A DNA stretch of 64,000 nucleotides from assembly GCF_000176135.1 (NCBI RefSeq), contig NZ_ACZN01000018.1, positions 62,001-126,000 on the forward strand. Reading direction: 5' to 3'. The translations under genes and the position numbers were made by a program. The DNA comes from Vibrio coralliilyticus ATCC BAA-450. Lineage in GTDB: Bacteria > Pseudomonadota > Gammaproteobacteria > Enterobacterales > Vibrionaceae. Positions 7,440 to 15,983 of the stretch are shown in pieces; the stretch's first letter is position 1; the number at the start of each line of letters is the position of its first letter. Under the pieces are notes generated by a model, which saw only the letters and a program-made list of their open reading frames with translations, made no database searches and was not told the DNA's origin.

Positions 7440-8641
7440 ATGAAGTACGATCCAAGCAACTCAATAAAGGTTCCGATTGATACGTTAATGGTTGGGATGT
7501 TTGTTACCGCAATCGAAGATAACAAACGCGTCAATTTAGCCAATGCAGGTAGGGTTTCCTCCCAGCAGGCTATTCAGCAACTTGTTAAAAATGGGATCAA
7601 ATTTGCGTGGGTGGACCAAAGCCTTTCCGCGAAAGGGAGTGTTTTCAAACCTGTAGTGGAAGAGGAACCACCTGAAGAAGACGTGTCTGCCACTCCAGTA
7701 AAACGCAAATCTATGAGCCGCTTTTCCAAGCAGAAGAAAGCGTCGAAGATTATTCGTGAAGCTAAAGGCCTTGCTCAAAAGATTCTTAACCAAACATTTG
7801 ATGACAAGTCGATTCATGTCGATGACTTAGAAGGTTGGGCCGATGATCTTATTGAAGCAGTCTTAATTGATTCGGATGCGTTACATTGTGTTTCTGCACT
7901 TCGCAGTAAGACGAGTATCTGCTTGAGCATTCAGTCAATGTTGCAACTTTACTAGTTACGTTTGGTAAACATCTTGAGTTGCCAAAAGATACGCTTAAGC
8001 AGTTAGCGATTGGTGGCATCATTCATGATGTCGGCAAAATAAAAGTCGATGATAAAGTCCTCCATAAGCCAGGTAAACTCACTCCTGAAGAGTTTGATCA
8101 TATGAAGCTGCATCAGGTGTTTGCCGAAGAGATCATCTTTACTGTTGATGGATTGGGAGACATTAGCCGAGACGTCTGCTTGATGCACCATGAAAAGTTG
8201 GATGGGAATGGTTATCCAAAAGGGTTGAAAGGGGATGAAATTCCGCTCCATGGCCGAATGAGTTGCATTGTTGATATTTACGATGCATTGACGGCGGACC
8301 GTTGTTATAAAAAAGGTATGAGTTCAGCAGAGGCGTTCAAGATAATATTGAGCTTAACGCCGTTTCACCTCGATCGAGACTTGGTTTATAAGTTCATCAA
8401 CTGTATTGGTGTTTATCCTGTTGGGGCATTGGTCGAGCTAAATGATGGAAGAGTAGGTATTGTATGGACATCGAATGCCGATGAGCCCTTAAAACCTGAA
8501 GTGAAGTGTTTTTATTCGCGTAAATATAAGCGCTTTGTCGACGTCAGCTTTGTCGATATTAAAAATAGCCAATATAAAATCGAAAAAGCGATTGCACCAT
8601 GTAACCTTGAGGTCGATCCCACCCCTTTCTTTGATGTTTGA
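7440..8641 (+). pseudogene. DUF3391/HD-GYP c-di-GMP phosphodiesterase, frameshifted
   Basis: Encodes a two-part protein: an N-terminal DUF3391 region (VPIDTLMVGMFVTAIEDN) and an HD-GYP domain that would hydrolyse cyclic di-GMP to GMP. Catalytic motifs are intact downstream: IIHDVGKI, MHHEKLDGNGYPKG and DIYDALTADR. Read as given, translation stops at 7953-7955. Inserting one G next to 7910 (AAG-ACG becoming AAG-GAC) restores the expected DEYLLEHSVNVATLLVTFGKH and joins both parts into about 400 residues. No membrane segment, so it would be cytoplasmic. Either an assembly error or a recently inactivated phosphodiesterase. ATG at 7440 has no obvious strong ribosome site. Confidence 0.85.
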
Positions 8642-8656
8642 TTTTTTAAATGTACA

Positions 8657-8688
8657 AAAAAGGCGCTATTTACAGCGCCTTTTTCATT
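8657..8688. terminator. terminator after the HD-GYP gene
   Basis: AAAAAGGCGCT (8657-8667), loop ATTTAC, and AGCGCCTTTTT (8674-8684) form a perfect stem with T and A runs on both sides. It serves the HD-GYP gene and possibly the convergent cdd gene. Confidence 0.92.
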
Positions 8689-8695
8689 TACCCGA

Positions 8696-9583
8696 TTAGA
8701 TGGCTAGATATGCAACAGGAATATCTGGGTTAATTGCTTCCAGAGTAGACTGCGTATCTGCAAGGTGACTAATCGTACCTTCAGACATTTCTACAAGTGC
8801 TGTTGTTTCAATGTCATCAAATGATTCACCATCAAGCAAGAGCTGGATAAGTGCAACCTGTAAAGGTGGAAGGCTAGGGTTGAATGCTGCGTTTTCAGCA
8901 TAAGCGCCTTGGTATACTTTGCCATTTTTTAGCTTAATGCTCACACCGCTCAAGTTGTGAGTATACGGGGCATGGCTCTTATTAAGCGCATCGAGTGCTT
9001 TCAACACCATCTCATCGGACTCTTCACACTTTTTGCCATGATCGGTGGATGCCATTAAGCCAGATTTGATACCAAGATCTGATGGACCAAAGGATTCTGG
9101 TAGATATTCTTGCAGCGTTTTCTCATCATGTTGAGGTAGTTGTACCACCAACTCGTCTGCGGTCGTTAGTTCGTTCATAAACTGACGACAGTGGCCACAA
9201 GGGCTGAAGTTGATTGTGATATCTGAGATGCCTTGCTCGCCCTTCATCCAAGCATGGCTGATTGCTGATTGTTCTGCATGTACCGTCTGGCCAAGTTGAG
9301 CGCCTAAGATCTCTACGTTTGCTCCAAAGTAAAGACGCCCGGTGAGTCCGCGAACAATGGCACCAACGTAGAATTTCGAGATAGGCGCATAAGAGTAAGC
9401 TGCTGCAAAAGGAAGCAGGGCTACACGTAGCTCATCATCTTCCAATCCTGAAATGGTTAATAGCTCTGCAAATTGTGCTGGAGAGAGCGTTGCGTCAAAA
9501 TCGTCCGCTAACAAAATAGGAGAAAGGAACTCTGCGACTTTAGCTGGCGCTTCAGACAGCGCTTGTTCAATGCGGCTTCTCAT
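8696..9583 (-). CDS. cdd: cytidine deaminase
   Basis: Deaminates cytidine and deoxycytidine to uridine and deoxyuridine in pyrimidine salvage. About 295 residues, the E. coli-type duplicated form. The zinc site is visible as TVHAEQSAISHAW and FSPCGHCRQFMNEL; the second half is a catalytically dead repeat, as usual for this class. The start is placed at ATG 9581-9583 (MRSRIEQALSEAPA) with an AAGGA ribosome site; a 7-residue upstream extension is possible but unlikely. It lies downstream of lrgAB on the same strand, separated by a hairpin region. Confidence 0.93.
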   Translation of the reverse strand: MRSRIEQALSEAPAKVAEFLSPILLADDFDATLSPAQFAELLTISGLEDDELRVALLPFAAAYSYAPISKFYVGAIVRGLTGRLYFGANVEILGAQLGQTVHAEQSAISHAWMKGEQGISDITINFSPCGHCRQFMNELTTADELVVQLPQHDEKTLQEYLPESFGPSDLGIKSGLMASTDHGKKCEESDEMVLKALDALNKSHAPYTHNLSGVSIKLKNGKVYQGAYAENAAFNPSLPPLQVALIQLLLDGESFDDIETTALVEMSEGTISHLADTQSTLEAINPDIPVAYLAI

Positions 9584-9795
9584 ATTGAATCCTTGTTTAT
9601 GCAATAGTAGATATCTTCGGGTCTGCCTGAGTTACCTGTTTAGAGTGGCTTACCCTGATACTGGTATTTCATTTTATGTAACACAGAGAACTTTGCTGAG
9701 ACACTGATCACATAAGTTAATGTAATAGGATTTGTTGTTTCACAATTAGAGTGAGCTCACACATGATAACGATTGCAGAATTCAATAGAGTGATG

Positions 9796-9829
9796 TGCGT
9801 CGGAATGCTGAGATAAGCAACCCGACGCA
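9796..9829. other. long imperfect hairpin between lrgB and cdd
   Basis: TGCGTCGG (9796-9803) pairs with CCGACGCA (9822-9829), and inside it TGCT pairs with AGCA. It follows the lrgB stop by a few bases on the minus strand. No T-run follows, so it may be a processing or weak termination structure rather than a canonical terminator. Confidence 0.5.
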
Positions 9830-9836
9830 AAGGATC

Positions 9837-10514
9837 TTATGTAGCAAGCCAGACAGCCAGTGCAAAGAATGAAGGGGCAAGGATTGAGGTAATCACCCCA
9901 CAGACTACAAGTGCCAAAGAGCTGAAAGCGGCATCTTGAGCATCTTTTTCTGCGCAAGTCGCGGTTCCTAGAGCATGAGAAACTGTGCCCATGGTCAGCC
10001 CTTTTGCAATAGGATGTGTGATGTTAAGTAAGTTGTAAATTGGATAAGCCAAGATGGCGCCAAACAGACCAACCAGTAAAACTAGAATAGCCGCAATGGC
10101 AGGTTCTCCACCTAGGTGGCTGGACACTTCCATCGCAATCGGAGTCGTGACAGATTTACCTAGTAGACTAGCGATTAAGGAGAGATCTGTTTGCATATAT
10201 GAGGCGATAACCGTGGCTGTCAGCATCGACATGACACTACCGACACCACACGCCAGCATAATGATTCGCCAGTTAGCTCTTATTTGTGGAAGTTGCTCAT
10301 ACAAAGGGTAAGCGAGCGCAACCACGGCGGGTTGCAGTAGAAAGTTAATCCATTCATTGTCATTGTAATAAGTTTCGAACGGAACCTTGAGGTGCGTAAG
10401 TAGCGGAATCATCACTGCTAAACTGATTAACAGAGGGTTCATAAAAGGGCTGCTGATCTTCTGGCAAAGCCAGCGTGCAGAGAGAAATACGATAATCGTT
10501 ACTAGCAGCCACAT
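9837..10514 (-). CDS. lrgB: LrgB/CidB family membrane protein
   Basis: A 225-residue polytopic inner-membrane protein of the LrgB family. The segments FMNPLLISLAVMIPLLTHL, ILVLLVGLFGAILAYPIYN and the motif GTVSHALGTATC are typical. LrgB partners the holin-like LrgA. Roles reported in other bacteria include control of murein hydrolases and transport of pyruvate or glycolate. Its start overlaps the lrgA stop by one base (TAATG), which implies translational coupling. Confidence 0.88.
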   Translation of the reverse strand: MWLLVTIIVFLSARWLCQKISSPFMNPLLISLAVMIPLLTHLKVPFETYYNDNEWINFLLQPAVVALAYPLYEQLPQIRANWRIIMLACGVGSVMSMLTATVIASYMQTDLSLIASLLGKSVTTPIAMEVSSHLGGEPAIAAILVLLVGLFGAILAYPIYNLLNITHPIAKGLTMGTVSHALGTATCAEKDAQDAAFSSLALVVCGVITSILAPSFFALAVWLAT

Positions 10515-10951
10515 TATTGCTCACCTCGCTTCAACATTCTATCCAACATCAGCCCTAACAAGACTAGTACAATGAATGTGCCACCGACGGCACTAGCGAG
10601 GATTGGTAGGGCATTGTTATATAGCAGATCGAAGTGTTCCATAAGCCCAACGCTGATCGGAACAAAGAGCAGCACCATATAGCGAATAAACAGAGTGGCA
10701 CTTGGGCGTACCCATTCTACAGGTACTAAGCCACTTGCAAGCAGAGCGAATAGGATAAGCATGCCGATAATGCTACCCGGAATAGATATATCTAGAAGGT
10801 TTTGAATGTTAATGCCTGCCATGAGGCAGAGGAAAATCAGCCCCATAGATACGACGTATTTAAGCAAGGTTTTCGCCATAGGTAGTGTCGTCCAAATTTT
10901 ATCAACTTTTGCGTATGTGTAAGCCCTGAACTGTGGGTTCAGTTTGCTCAC
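10514..10951 (-). CDS. lrgA: LrgA/CidA family holin-like protein
   Basis: A 145-residue protein with four hydrophobic segments. SMGLIFLCLMAGINIQNLL, IPGSIIGMLILFALLASG and VPISVGLMEHFDLLY carry the CidA/LrgA signature. It is the first gene of the lrgA-lrgB pair. A short cytoplasmic extension (about 25 residues) precedes the first membrane helix. The true regulator is not visible nearby. Confidence 0.88.
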   Translation of the reverse strand: MSKLNPQFRAYTYAKVDKIWTTLPMAKTLLKYVVSMGLIFLCLMAGINIQNLLDISIPGSIIGMLILFALLASGLVPVEWVRPSATLFIRYMVLLFVPISVGLMEHFDLLYNNALPILASAVGGTFIVLVLLGLMLDRMLKRGEQ

Positions 10952-11024
10952 TAGCCTCGATCAACGTAGTGTTTTTTTATTGTTTGATGAGGCCTGAGTG
11001 TTATAGGGTGCAGGCAATAAGTTG

Positions 11025-12449
11025 TTAAGATACTAGCTTTTGAACGTATTGGTAAACAGATTTTAAGATAGCTATCTTTTTTTCGTCACTCTCATGCTCG
11101 TGAACTAAGTTTTCCAAATTCAACATGTAGTCTTCTATTCGACTTTCGAAGTATTCGCGGCTGTGTGCTGCCCATTTTTGTTGTTCACTCTCATCCAATG
11201 TCCACGGAAAATGTCTGGCGCGATAGCGGAACAGAAGCGGAGCAATTCTGTCGTCACTGAATGAGATATCAAGGGCGGAAAGATTCTTTGGTTCAGTTTC
11301 TCGTATGATATCCATTGATTGCTTTGCCGCAGGAGAGAAGAAACCATCGTAAAGCATAGTATCAACATCATCGCTCTTTTCGTATTCTCTCTCGATACTG
11401 TATAGCGAATTGAGTTTTTCTCTAATCTCAGGGTGCTGTCTTAGTCGCTCAAGGTTTTGTAAGCATTTTTCTCTGTCAATGCCTATGTTAGCTGCATTCT
11501 CAGCAGTTAATGTTTTGGCTGGAGCTAAAATAGGGCACTTGTTGAGATGGACAAGTTTGATTGGTACAGGCAGTTCGTCTGGGCCAAGTTCAGAATGTTT
11601 GGTGTAGAGACGCTCATTAAGTTGTTCTACATCTAAATCCAACAACGGCTGCGGGTCTTTCGCTAAATCGACAACAATCACCGCATTCTGGTTGGTTGGA
11701 TGCCAAGCGACCGGAACCACCCAGCTAGTGTAATTGCATTCGCGCCCCAGCATACCCGATACGTGCATAAGCGGTGTCATATTCACGATATCGACGAGTT
11801 CGTTCAGTTTGCGCTTGTGGCGCATGCTAAGGAAATAATCAAAGAGCTTAGGCTGAGCGGCTTTCACCTTTTTAGCCATTTCAATCGTTGCTATAACGTC
11901 AGCCATCGCATCGTGTGCATTCTCGTGCTCAATGCCATTGGCAACGGACAAGTGCTCTAGCTTAAAGCTGATAAAACCTTCTTCATTCTCTGGCCAATTA
12001 ATACCTTCTGGGCGAAGGGCGTGACAGGCGCGCATGACATCGAGTAAGTCCCAGCGAGAGTTGCCGTTTTGCCAGCTCCACGCATACGGATCGATGAAAT
12101 TTCGGTAACAGGTATATCGCGTCACTTCGTCATCAAATCGAATGCTATTGTAACCCAAGTTGATGGTGTTTGGCGTGGACAACTGCTCATGAATTTTGGT
12201 AATAAATTCCGGCTCAGGTAACCCTTTACTTGCCGCCTTCTGAGGTGTGATACCAGTGATAAGCGCGGCTTCGGGTGATGGAAGATAATCTGAAGGCGGT
12301 TGGCAGTAGATAACAAGAGGCTCACCGATGATATTGAAATCCATGTCGGTGCGTACACCCGCAAACTGGGACGGTCTGTCTTTTGCTGGGCTGGTTCCCC
12401 ACGTTTCATAATCGAAGAAGAAAAACGTAGGTTGATGCGCTTGTTGCAT
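11025..12449 (-). CDS. sbcB: exodeoxyribonuclease I
   Basis: Degrades single-stranded DNA 3' to 5' and acts in recombination and mismatch repair. 474 residues, matching the family. DEDDh exonuclease motifs are visible: FFFDYETWGT (motif I), the ...NLGYNSIRFDDEVTRY segment, and HENAHDAMADVIATIEMAK (motif III with the catalytic His). The C-terminal SH3-like and helical extension follows. It is downstream of tcyP, beyond a terminator, so probably independently expressed. Confidence 0.95.
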   Translation of the reverse strand: MQQAHQPTFFFFDYETWGTSPAKDRPSQFAGVRTDMDFNIIGEPLVIYCQPPSDYLPSPEAALITGITPQKAASKGLPEPEFITKIHEQLSTPNTINLGYNSIRFDDEVTRYTCYRNFIDPYAWSWQNGNSRWDLLDVMRACHALRPEGINWPENEEGFISFKLEHLSVANGIEHENAHDAMADVIATIEMAKKVKAAQPKLFDYFLSMRHKRKLNELVDIVNMTPLMHVSGMLGRECNYTSWVVPVAWHPTNQNAVIVVDLAKDPQPLLDLDVEQLNERLYTKHSELGPDELPVPIKLVHLNKCPILAPAKTLTAENAANIGIDREKCLQNLERLRQHPEIREKLNSLYSIEREYEKSDDVDTMLYDGFFSPAAKQSMDIIRETEPKNLSALDISFSDDRIAPLLFRYRARHFPWTLDESEQQKWAAHSREYFESRIEDYMLNLENLVHEHESDEKKIAILKSVYQYVQKLVS

Positions 12450-12550
12450 TATCTCTTTACCAAGTCTTTGAAATTCACTCGAGTATTAGACCATTGAGAT
12501 CGTGACAAGGCAAACGGGAAGCGCTTGATTGCTAGAAAATTGTGCGGATA

Positions 12551-12581
12551 GAAAAAGCCCCGAGCTGTTCACTCAGGGCTT
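12551..12581 (-). terminator. terminator of tcyP
   Basis: On the minus strand, AAGCCCTGAG and CTCGGGGCTT pair with one mismatch around a 7-base loop, followed by TTTTTC. It lies 8 bp after the tcyP stop codon. Confidence 0.85.
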
Positions 12582-12588
12582 GGTCATT

Positions 12589-13962
12589 TTAGGCTTGTTG
12601 AGCTTCAAGCTCTTCGTCTGAGACTTTATCGCCAAGGATACGGCTGGTTATGGTGCCCGCCGTCATAGCGCCGGAAACGTTGAGCGCGGTTCGCGCCATA
12701 TCGATCAAAGGCTCGATTGAGATAAGTAGCGCAGCGATGGTTACTGGTAATCCCATTGCTGGGAGTACGATTAGTGCAGCGAAAGTCGCACCGCCACCTA
12801 CGCCTGCGATACCGAATGAGCTTACTACGATAATTGCGACTAGGGATAGGATGAAGTTGATATCCATTGGGTCGATACCCACTGTTGGGGCAACCATTAC
12901 GGCTAACATTGCAGGGTAGATGCCCGCACAGCCATTTTGTCCTATGGTTGCGCCAAATGACGCAGAAAGGTTTGCGATAGCAGGCGGCACGCGTAGCTTG
13001 TTGATTTGCGCTTCCACGTTAAGTGGGATAGTTGCTGCTGAGCTGCGTGAGGTAAATGCGAATGTCAGTACTGGCCAAATCTTCTGGAAGTACTCTTTCG
13101 GGCTCACACCAACGAACGACACCAAAATACCGTGAACCACAAACATTAGAGCGATTGCAACATAAGAGGCAACGATAAAGCCCAATAGATTCAGGATGTC
13201 ACCTGCACTGGATGTCGCGACAACTTTCGCCATCAACGCCGCAATACCATATGGCGTGAGCGCCATAATCATTTTCACTAGTCGCATCACAACAGATTGA
13301 GTTGCTTCAACAAAAGTGCGAATTGGCGCTTCCAACTCTTCCTTTTCCGCCATCACCTTACGTGCAGCAATACCAGTCAGGACACCAAAGATCACGACAG
13401 CAATAATGGAAGTAGAACGAGAACCTGTCAGATCAGCGAATGGGTTGGTAGGGATAAAGCTTACCAGCATCTGTGGGATAGTGAGATCAGCGACAGTACC
13501 TACGCGATCTTCTAGCACTGCGATACGAGCGGTTTCACGCGCGCCCTCTGTCAGCCCTTCTGCTGATAGGCCAAACGTTTGGGTAATTACAATGCCCACA
13601 ATTGCTGAAATCGCTGTAGTAGCAAGCAACACAGAAATGGTAAGGCCTGAAATCTTGCCCAGTGAACCGCCTTTCTCAAGTTTGACGACGGCTGCGATCA
13701 TAGAAACAAGAACGAGTGGCATGATGACCATTTTAAGCAGGCCAACATAGCCACGGCCAACGACGTTAACCCATTCTAAGGTTTGAGCGATGGCAGGGTT
13801 ACCTTCGCCAAAAACAAGCTGCAGTACTAAGCCAAATGAGCTGCCGAGTACCAAGCCCAATAGCACGAGTCGGGATAGCGTATTCTCTTTTCGTTGCTGT
13901 CCGTAGAGGAAAAAGAGAATGCCGACAAATGCCACTAATGAAGCGATAGCCGCTACTGACAT
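12589..13962 (-). CDS. tcyP: L-cystine transporter TcyP-like (DAACS family)
   Basis: A sodium or proton symporter of the dicarboxylate/amino acid:cation family, 457 residues with about nine membrane segments. The family core is visible: VGLLKMVIMPLVLVSMI, AFTSRSSAATIPLN (the serine-rich hairpin loop), NLSASFGATIGQNGCAGIYP and GIAGVGGGATFAALIVL. The opening fits TcyP/YdjN rather than GltP or DctA. A TTACAG-N9-CTGTAA inverted repeat upstream is a probable operator. Substrate assignment is by similarity. Confidence 0.85.
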   Translation of the reverse strand: MSVAAIASLVAFVGILFFLYGQQRKENTLSRLVLLGLVLGSSFGLVLQLVFGEGNPAIAQTLEWVNVVGRGYVGLLKMVIMPLVLVSMIAAVVKLEKGGSLGKISGLTISVLLATTAISAIVGIVITQTFGLSAEGLTEGARETARIAVLEDRVGTVADLTIPQMLVSFIPTNPFADLTGSRSTSIIAVVIFGVLTGIAARKVMAEKEELEAPIRTFVEATQSVVMRLVKMIMALTPYGIAALMAKVVATSSAGDILNLLGFIVASYVAIALMFVVHGILVSFVGVSPKEYFQKIWPVLTFAFTSRSSAATIPLNVEAQINKLRVPPAIANLSASFGATIGQNGCAGIYPAMLAVMVAPTVGIDPMDINFILSLVAIIVVSSFGIAGVGGGATFAALIVLPAMGLPVTIAALLISIEPLIDMARTALNVSGAMTAGTITSRILGDKVSDEELEAQQA

Positions 13963-14012
13963 AATTGATAGTCCTTATTGAGTGTTTGTAACGTATTTAT
14001 TGAGTAAATTAA

Positions 14013-14033
14013 TTACAGGATTAAATTCTGTAA
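14013..14033. promoter_or_regulatory. inverted repeat upstream of tcyP
   Basis: TTACAG (14013-14018) and CTGTAA (14028-14033) are perfect inverted half-sites 9 bp apart, about 50 bp before the tcyP ATG. The spacing suits a dimeric regulator. I cannot name it; a sulfur regulator such as CysB is only a guess. Confidence 0.45.
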
Positions 14034-14153
14034 CAAACGATAATGATTTGAAATGTATGATTGAAATGAAAAAAAGATATTTGATATGTATTTAAGTTAT
14101 TAAAAGATGCGAGCTGAGTCTAATTTGCTCAAAAGTCAGCAGAAATCATCGAA

Positions 14154-14840
14154 TTATTGATATTTATTAATCAAGTTTCGCATCTGAATACTGTCCAATG
14201 TCTGAAGCTTTCGGTCAGTCTTTGTAAGAATTCCATATTGCATTGCTTTCGCTACTTCGCTTGCCTGGATCGGTATGAGTTTTGCGAGTTTGCCAAACAT
14301 CAGAGGGCGCAAAGATTTTAGGACGACTTGTACGATGGCTTCGTCAGTGCGCGGTGTGTCTCTTAAACCCACTAAAGGTCCAGGCCTAACGAAGGTGATA
14401 TGTTCAAAACCCATACGTTCAATCGCCATTTCCATCTTCCCTTTACAGCGAAGGTAGTGAGAAAGAGAACGTACGGAGGCACCGTAACTTGAAACGACAG
14501 CCAGATGAGTGACACCAAGTACTTTCATAGTCTGGGCGACATCACACACCAGTTCATAATCAACACGCTCTAGCTCTTGCTTGGATCCTGCCTGTTTAAT
14601 GGTTGTGCCTAGGCAGATGAATCCATATTTAGGCGAAGGCTTATCTGTGTCCCACTCTTGAACTTGAAGCTGCTTATTTTGAAGGACTTCCAACTTAGGG
14701 TGGAAAAAAGGGAGTTCACGTCTGCTAAGCGCATAGATACGTGTGACAGGATCTTCTTCTAACATTTGTTTGATGAGCTCGGTTCCTATTAACCCTGTAG
14801 CACCGGCGACCATAACGACCAGATCTCTAGACTCAGACAA
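14154..14840 (-). CDS. NAD(P)-binding Rossmann protein (atypical SDR)
   Basis: A 228-residue cytoplasmic protein of the extended/atypical short-chain dehydrogenase group (HTATIP2/YbjT-like). VMVAGATGLIGTELIKQML is the dinucleotide-binding GxxGxxG motif; LGVTHLAVVSSYGAS carries the serine at the usual active-site strand, and ERMGFEHITFVRPGPLVGLR follows the family pattern. The substrate is unknown. It is transcribed alone on the minus strand. Confidence 0.78.
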   Translation of the reverse strand: MSESRDLVVMVAGATGLIGTELIKQMLEEDPVTRIYALSRRELPFFHPKLEVLQNKQLQVQEWDTDKPSPKYGFICLGTTIKQAGSKQELERVDYELVCDVAQTMKVLGVTHLAVVSSYGASVRSLSHYLRCKGKMEMAIERMGFEHITFVRPGPLVGLRDTPRTDEAIVQVVLKSLRPLMFGKLAKLIPIQASEVAKAMQYGILTKTDRKLQTLDSIQMRNLINKYQ

Positions 14841-15356
14841 ATTTCTTACCTTTAGCTAATCGTGACGATCAGAGCATCTAACAACAAACACAGAAAGTCT
14901 GTGATCAATCTTTTAGGTTGCGAGTAAAATTGGATTACGTTTGGCCCCGTTTAACGAGGCCAATTCTGATGGTGGAGTGGTCAAGTAAGAGAGAGAGGGA
15001 CTCGTTTTTGAGTCTTTTGATTCGACTTGTGTTGCTTCTGTTTCTTTGATTTTTGATTGGCAAACATACAAACCTCCTTGCACTATCAAAGTTGGGTTAA
15101 CCTCATCACGGCAGTATTTAATGCAGTCTTTGTGCCGTCTAAAATTCAGGTTGTTACAATTCAATAAGTTAGCGTTCGATTAGGTTGTACCCATTTAATA
15201 AGATAGGTGATAAATGGGAAAAGTTTCATTTTTGGTATCAATTTGATTGCAAAAATGACACGGGAATAGTGTTTGTCCGCCGATTGATAGGGGTGTTAAC
15301 TGGCTGATTTCACGTTACACTCTGAGGTTCACAGGGGACTCGCGATACCAAAAAGG
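14841..15356. other. 516-bp region between the SDR gene and the cob operon
   Basis: Apart from the low-confidence cysteine-rich ORF (14913-15164), this stretch should hold the cob operon promoter. I looked for a cobalamin riboswitch B12 box (GCCACTG-type) in front of the flavin reductase/cobT genes and found none. No transposon trace is visible. Confidence 0.5.
14913..15164 (-). CDS. candidate hypothetical cysteine-rich protein (83 aa)
   Basis: An open frame from TTG 15162-15164. The first half is basic and cysteine-rich (NCNNLNFRRHKDCIKYC, then GGLYVCQSK), and the second half is low-complexity and polar. No ribosome site is visible before the TTG and no ATG exists in the frame, so it may be spurious. 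The pattern of four cysteines in the first 40 residues is the only reason to keep it. Confidence 0.3.
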   Translation of the reverse strand: MNCNNLNFRRHKDCIKYCRDEVNPTLIVQGGLYVCQSKIKETEATQVESKDSKTSPSLSYLTTPPSELASLNGAKRNPILLAT

Positions 15357-15365
15357 ATGAACAAG

Positions 15366-15977
15366 ATGAATATCGACGCTAGCACTCTCGCTCCCACTCA
15401 GATATACCACTTAATGACTCAAACTGTTATTCCAAGGCCAATAGCGTGGGTTTTGACGGAGTCTGGTGAAACTGATTACAACTTGGCTCCATTTTCCTAC
15501 TTCACGCCTGTCTCTAGTAATCCGCCTCTGTTGATGTTCTCTGTAGGTAAGAAACCGACCGGAGAAATCAAAGATACAACCCGCAATGTTCTTGAGACAG
15601 GTCGAATGGTGGTGCATATCGCGAATGCTGACTTGGCGGAACAAGTGACGCAGACTTCGGCAACATTGCCGCACGGAGAATCTGAAGTCGCTTTAGCGGG
15701 TCTAGAGCTCATCGGTTTTGAAGGGTTTGAATTACCCCGAATCAAAGATTGCCCAATTGCTTTCGGGTGCAAGCTGTTTGAAGTTAAAGAAATTGGGGAA
15801 ACACCTCAAAGCCTAATCTTTGCTCAAATTGAAGACATATACATTGCGCCGGAAGTGATTGGAGATAACCAAGAACGTTTAGTTGTTGATGCACTAAAAG
15901 TGAATCCTCTTTCTCGTTTAGGTGGCAGTCAATACGCCAACCTAGACCAAACCTTTACTGTCGCCAGACCGAAATAA
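15366..15977 (+). CDS. flavin reductase family protein
   Basis: About 203 residues of the FMN-binding split-barrel flavin reductase family, which reduces FMN with NAD(P)H or uses flavin as cofactor. Typical elements are TVIPRPIAWVLTESG near the start, YNLAPFSYFTPVSSNPPLLMF, and GDNQERLVVDALKVNPLSRLGG at the end. The second ATG (15366) is preferred because AAAAGG at 15351-15356 is then 9 bases away, whereas the first ATG (15357) directly abuts it. The stop is 6 bp before cobT, so the two are very likely co-transcribed and coupled. Confidence 0.85.
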   Translation: MNIDASTLAPTQIYHLMTQTVIPRPIAWVLTESGETDYNLAPFSYFTPVSSNPPLLMFSVGKKPTGEIKDTTRNVLETGRMVVHIANADLAEQVTQTSATLPHGESEVALAGLELIGFEGFELPRIKDCPIAFGCKLFEVKEIGETPQSLIFAQIEDIYIAPEVIGDNQERLVVDALKVNPLSRLGGSQYANLDQTFTVARPK

Positions 15978-15983
15978 AGTCAT

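Noticed and set aside
9751..9760. GTGAGCTCAC palindrome upstream of cdd, CRP-like
   Set aside because: Perfect 10-bp palindrome, but the TGTGA-N6-TCACA spacing of CRP is not met on either strand.
14036..14056. GATAATGAT Fur-like word upstream of tcyP
   Set aside because: Only about half of the 19-bp Fur consensus is present, and the gene has no iron link.
15165..15356. Cobalamin riboswitch expected before the cob operon
   Set aside because: No GCCACTG-type B12 box or supporting stem pattern could be found; the 40 bp before btuC was also checked.
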